Assembly: GCA_020851995.1 (NCBI GenBank) | Contig: JADZBO010000083.1 | Coordinates: forward strand, 1 to 54,915 | Reading direction: 5' to 3' | Source: Burkholderiaceae bacterium | GTDB taxonomy: Bacteria > Pseudomonadota > Gammaproteobacteria > Burkholderiales > Burkholderiaceae_B | DNA length: 54,915 nt | Part shown: piece by piece, positions 54,874 to 54,915 of the stretch | Numbering within the stretch: the stretch's first letter is position 1 | Layout: every line of letters begins with the position of its first letter | Notes under the pieces: generated by a model | Seen by the model: the letters and a program-made list of their open reading frames with translations, nothing else | What the model was told of the DNA's origin: nothing | Database searches by the model: none | Translations under genes and position numbers: made by a program

Positions 54874-54915
54874 TTAGTTCCGGATGTTGGCCATCAGGTT
54901 GGCGAGATCCGTGAC
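54874..54915 (-). CDS. Last 13 codons of a minus-strand gene entering from the right edge
   Basis: The minus strand reads from base 54915 in an open frame VTDLANLMANIRN and ends at TAA (54874-54876). The next gene on this strand starts 145 bp further on, so this is probably the true 3' end of a preceding gene, perhaps in the same operon. The fragment is too short to identify. Confidence 0.45.
   Translation of the reverse strand, partial: VTDLANLMANIRN

Overview
The window is a dense, GC-rich bacterial chromosome segment that looks like a betaproteobacterium of the order Burkholderiales. The reasons are a solitary Bug/TctC-type binding protein, several class III CoA-transferases, a LivKHMGF-type transporter, paired IclR regulators and a general richness in acyl-CoA and carboxylic-acid catabolism genes. 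This is inferred from gene content only; there is no rRNA gene to confirm it. I found no transposase, integrase, phage gene, CRISPR array or intact tRNA.

Layout. 1-1187: tail of a DUF3300 protein and a DUF2950 protein. 1231-5843 (minus): a secondary-alcohol-dehydrogenase-like enzyme, an SLC13/DASS anion transporter, and a two-gene AtuA (DUF1446) unit. 6105-15019 (plus, divergent from AtuA): crotonase, two overlapping IclR regulators, acyl-CoA dehydrogenase, MmgE/PrpD protein, CaiB/BaiF CoA-transferase, a degenerate MaoC protein, a Bug binding protein and a second crotonase. The divergent control region holds two perfect palindromes. Together this reads as a regulated catabolic island for an unknown, probably branched or dicarboxylic, acid. 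15143-17141: LemA with two TPM-domain proteins.

17604-28233 (plus): a LivK-type binding protein, an intercistronic hairpin, aldehyde dehydrogenase, a 3-hydroxyisobutyrate-dehydrogenase-like enzyme, LivG-LivF-LivH-LivM, a LysR regulator, a second CoA-transferase and a second 3-hydroxyisobutyrate-dehydrogenase-like enzyme. Transport and oxidation genes are translationally coupled here. 28348-31743: a tightly packed glycosyltransferase, stand-alone PAS protein, REC-AraC response regulator and soluble histidine kinase. 31802-35043: Ca2+/H+ antiporter, nitroreductase, a canonical MaoC protein and WrbA. 35044-35437 is non-coding and carries a degenerate tRNA-Phe-like 3' fragment.

35438-42070 (plus): a complete tripartite export system (HlyD adaptor, fused double ATPase, two ABC-2 permeases, NodT-type outer-membrane factor). 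42173-45262: a methyltransferase, then a quinone-oxidoreductase-like enzyme divergent from a WYL regulator, with a clear inverted repeat between the two. 45365-54728 (minus): a peptide ABC transporter (binding protein, two permeases, fused double ATPase) whose last gene overlaps a histone-deacetylase-like amidohydrolase. This is followed by a membrane sensor that ends after its PAS domain with no output domain, and by glutathione-dependent formaldehyde dehydrogenase. The window ends in the last 13 codons of another minus-strand gene.

Strongest leads: the AtuA/IclR/MaoC catabolic island, the glycosyltransferase-PAS-REC-kinase operon, the deacetylase coupled to a peptide importer, and the sensor without an output domain.
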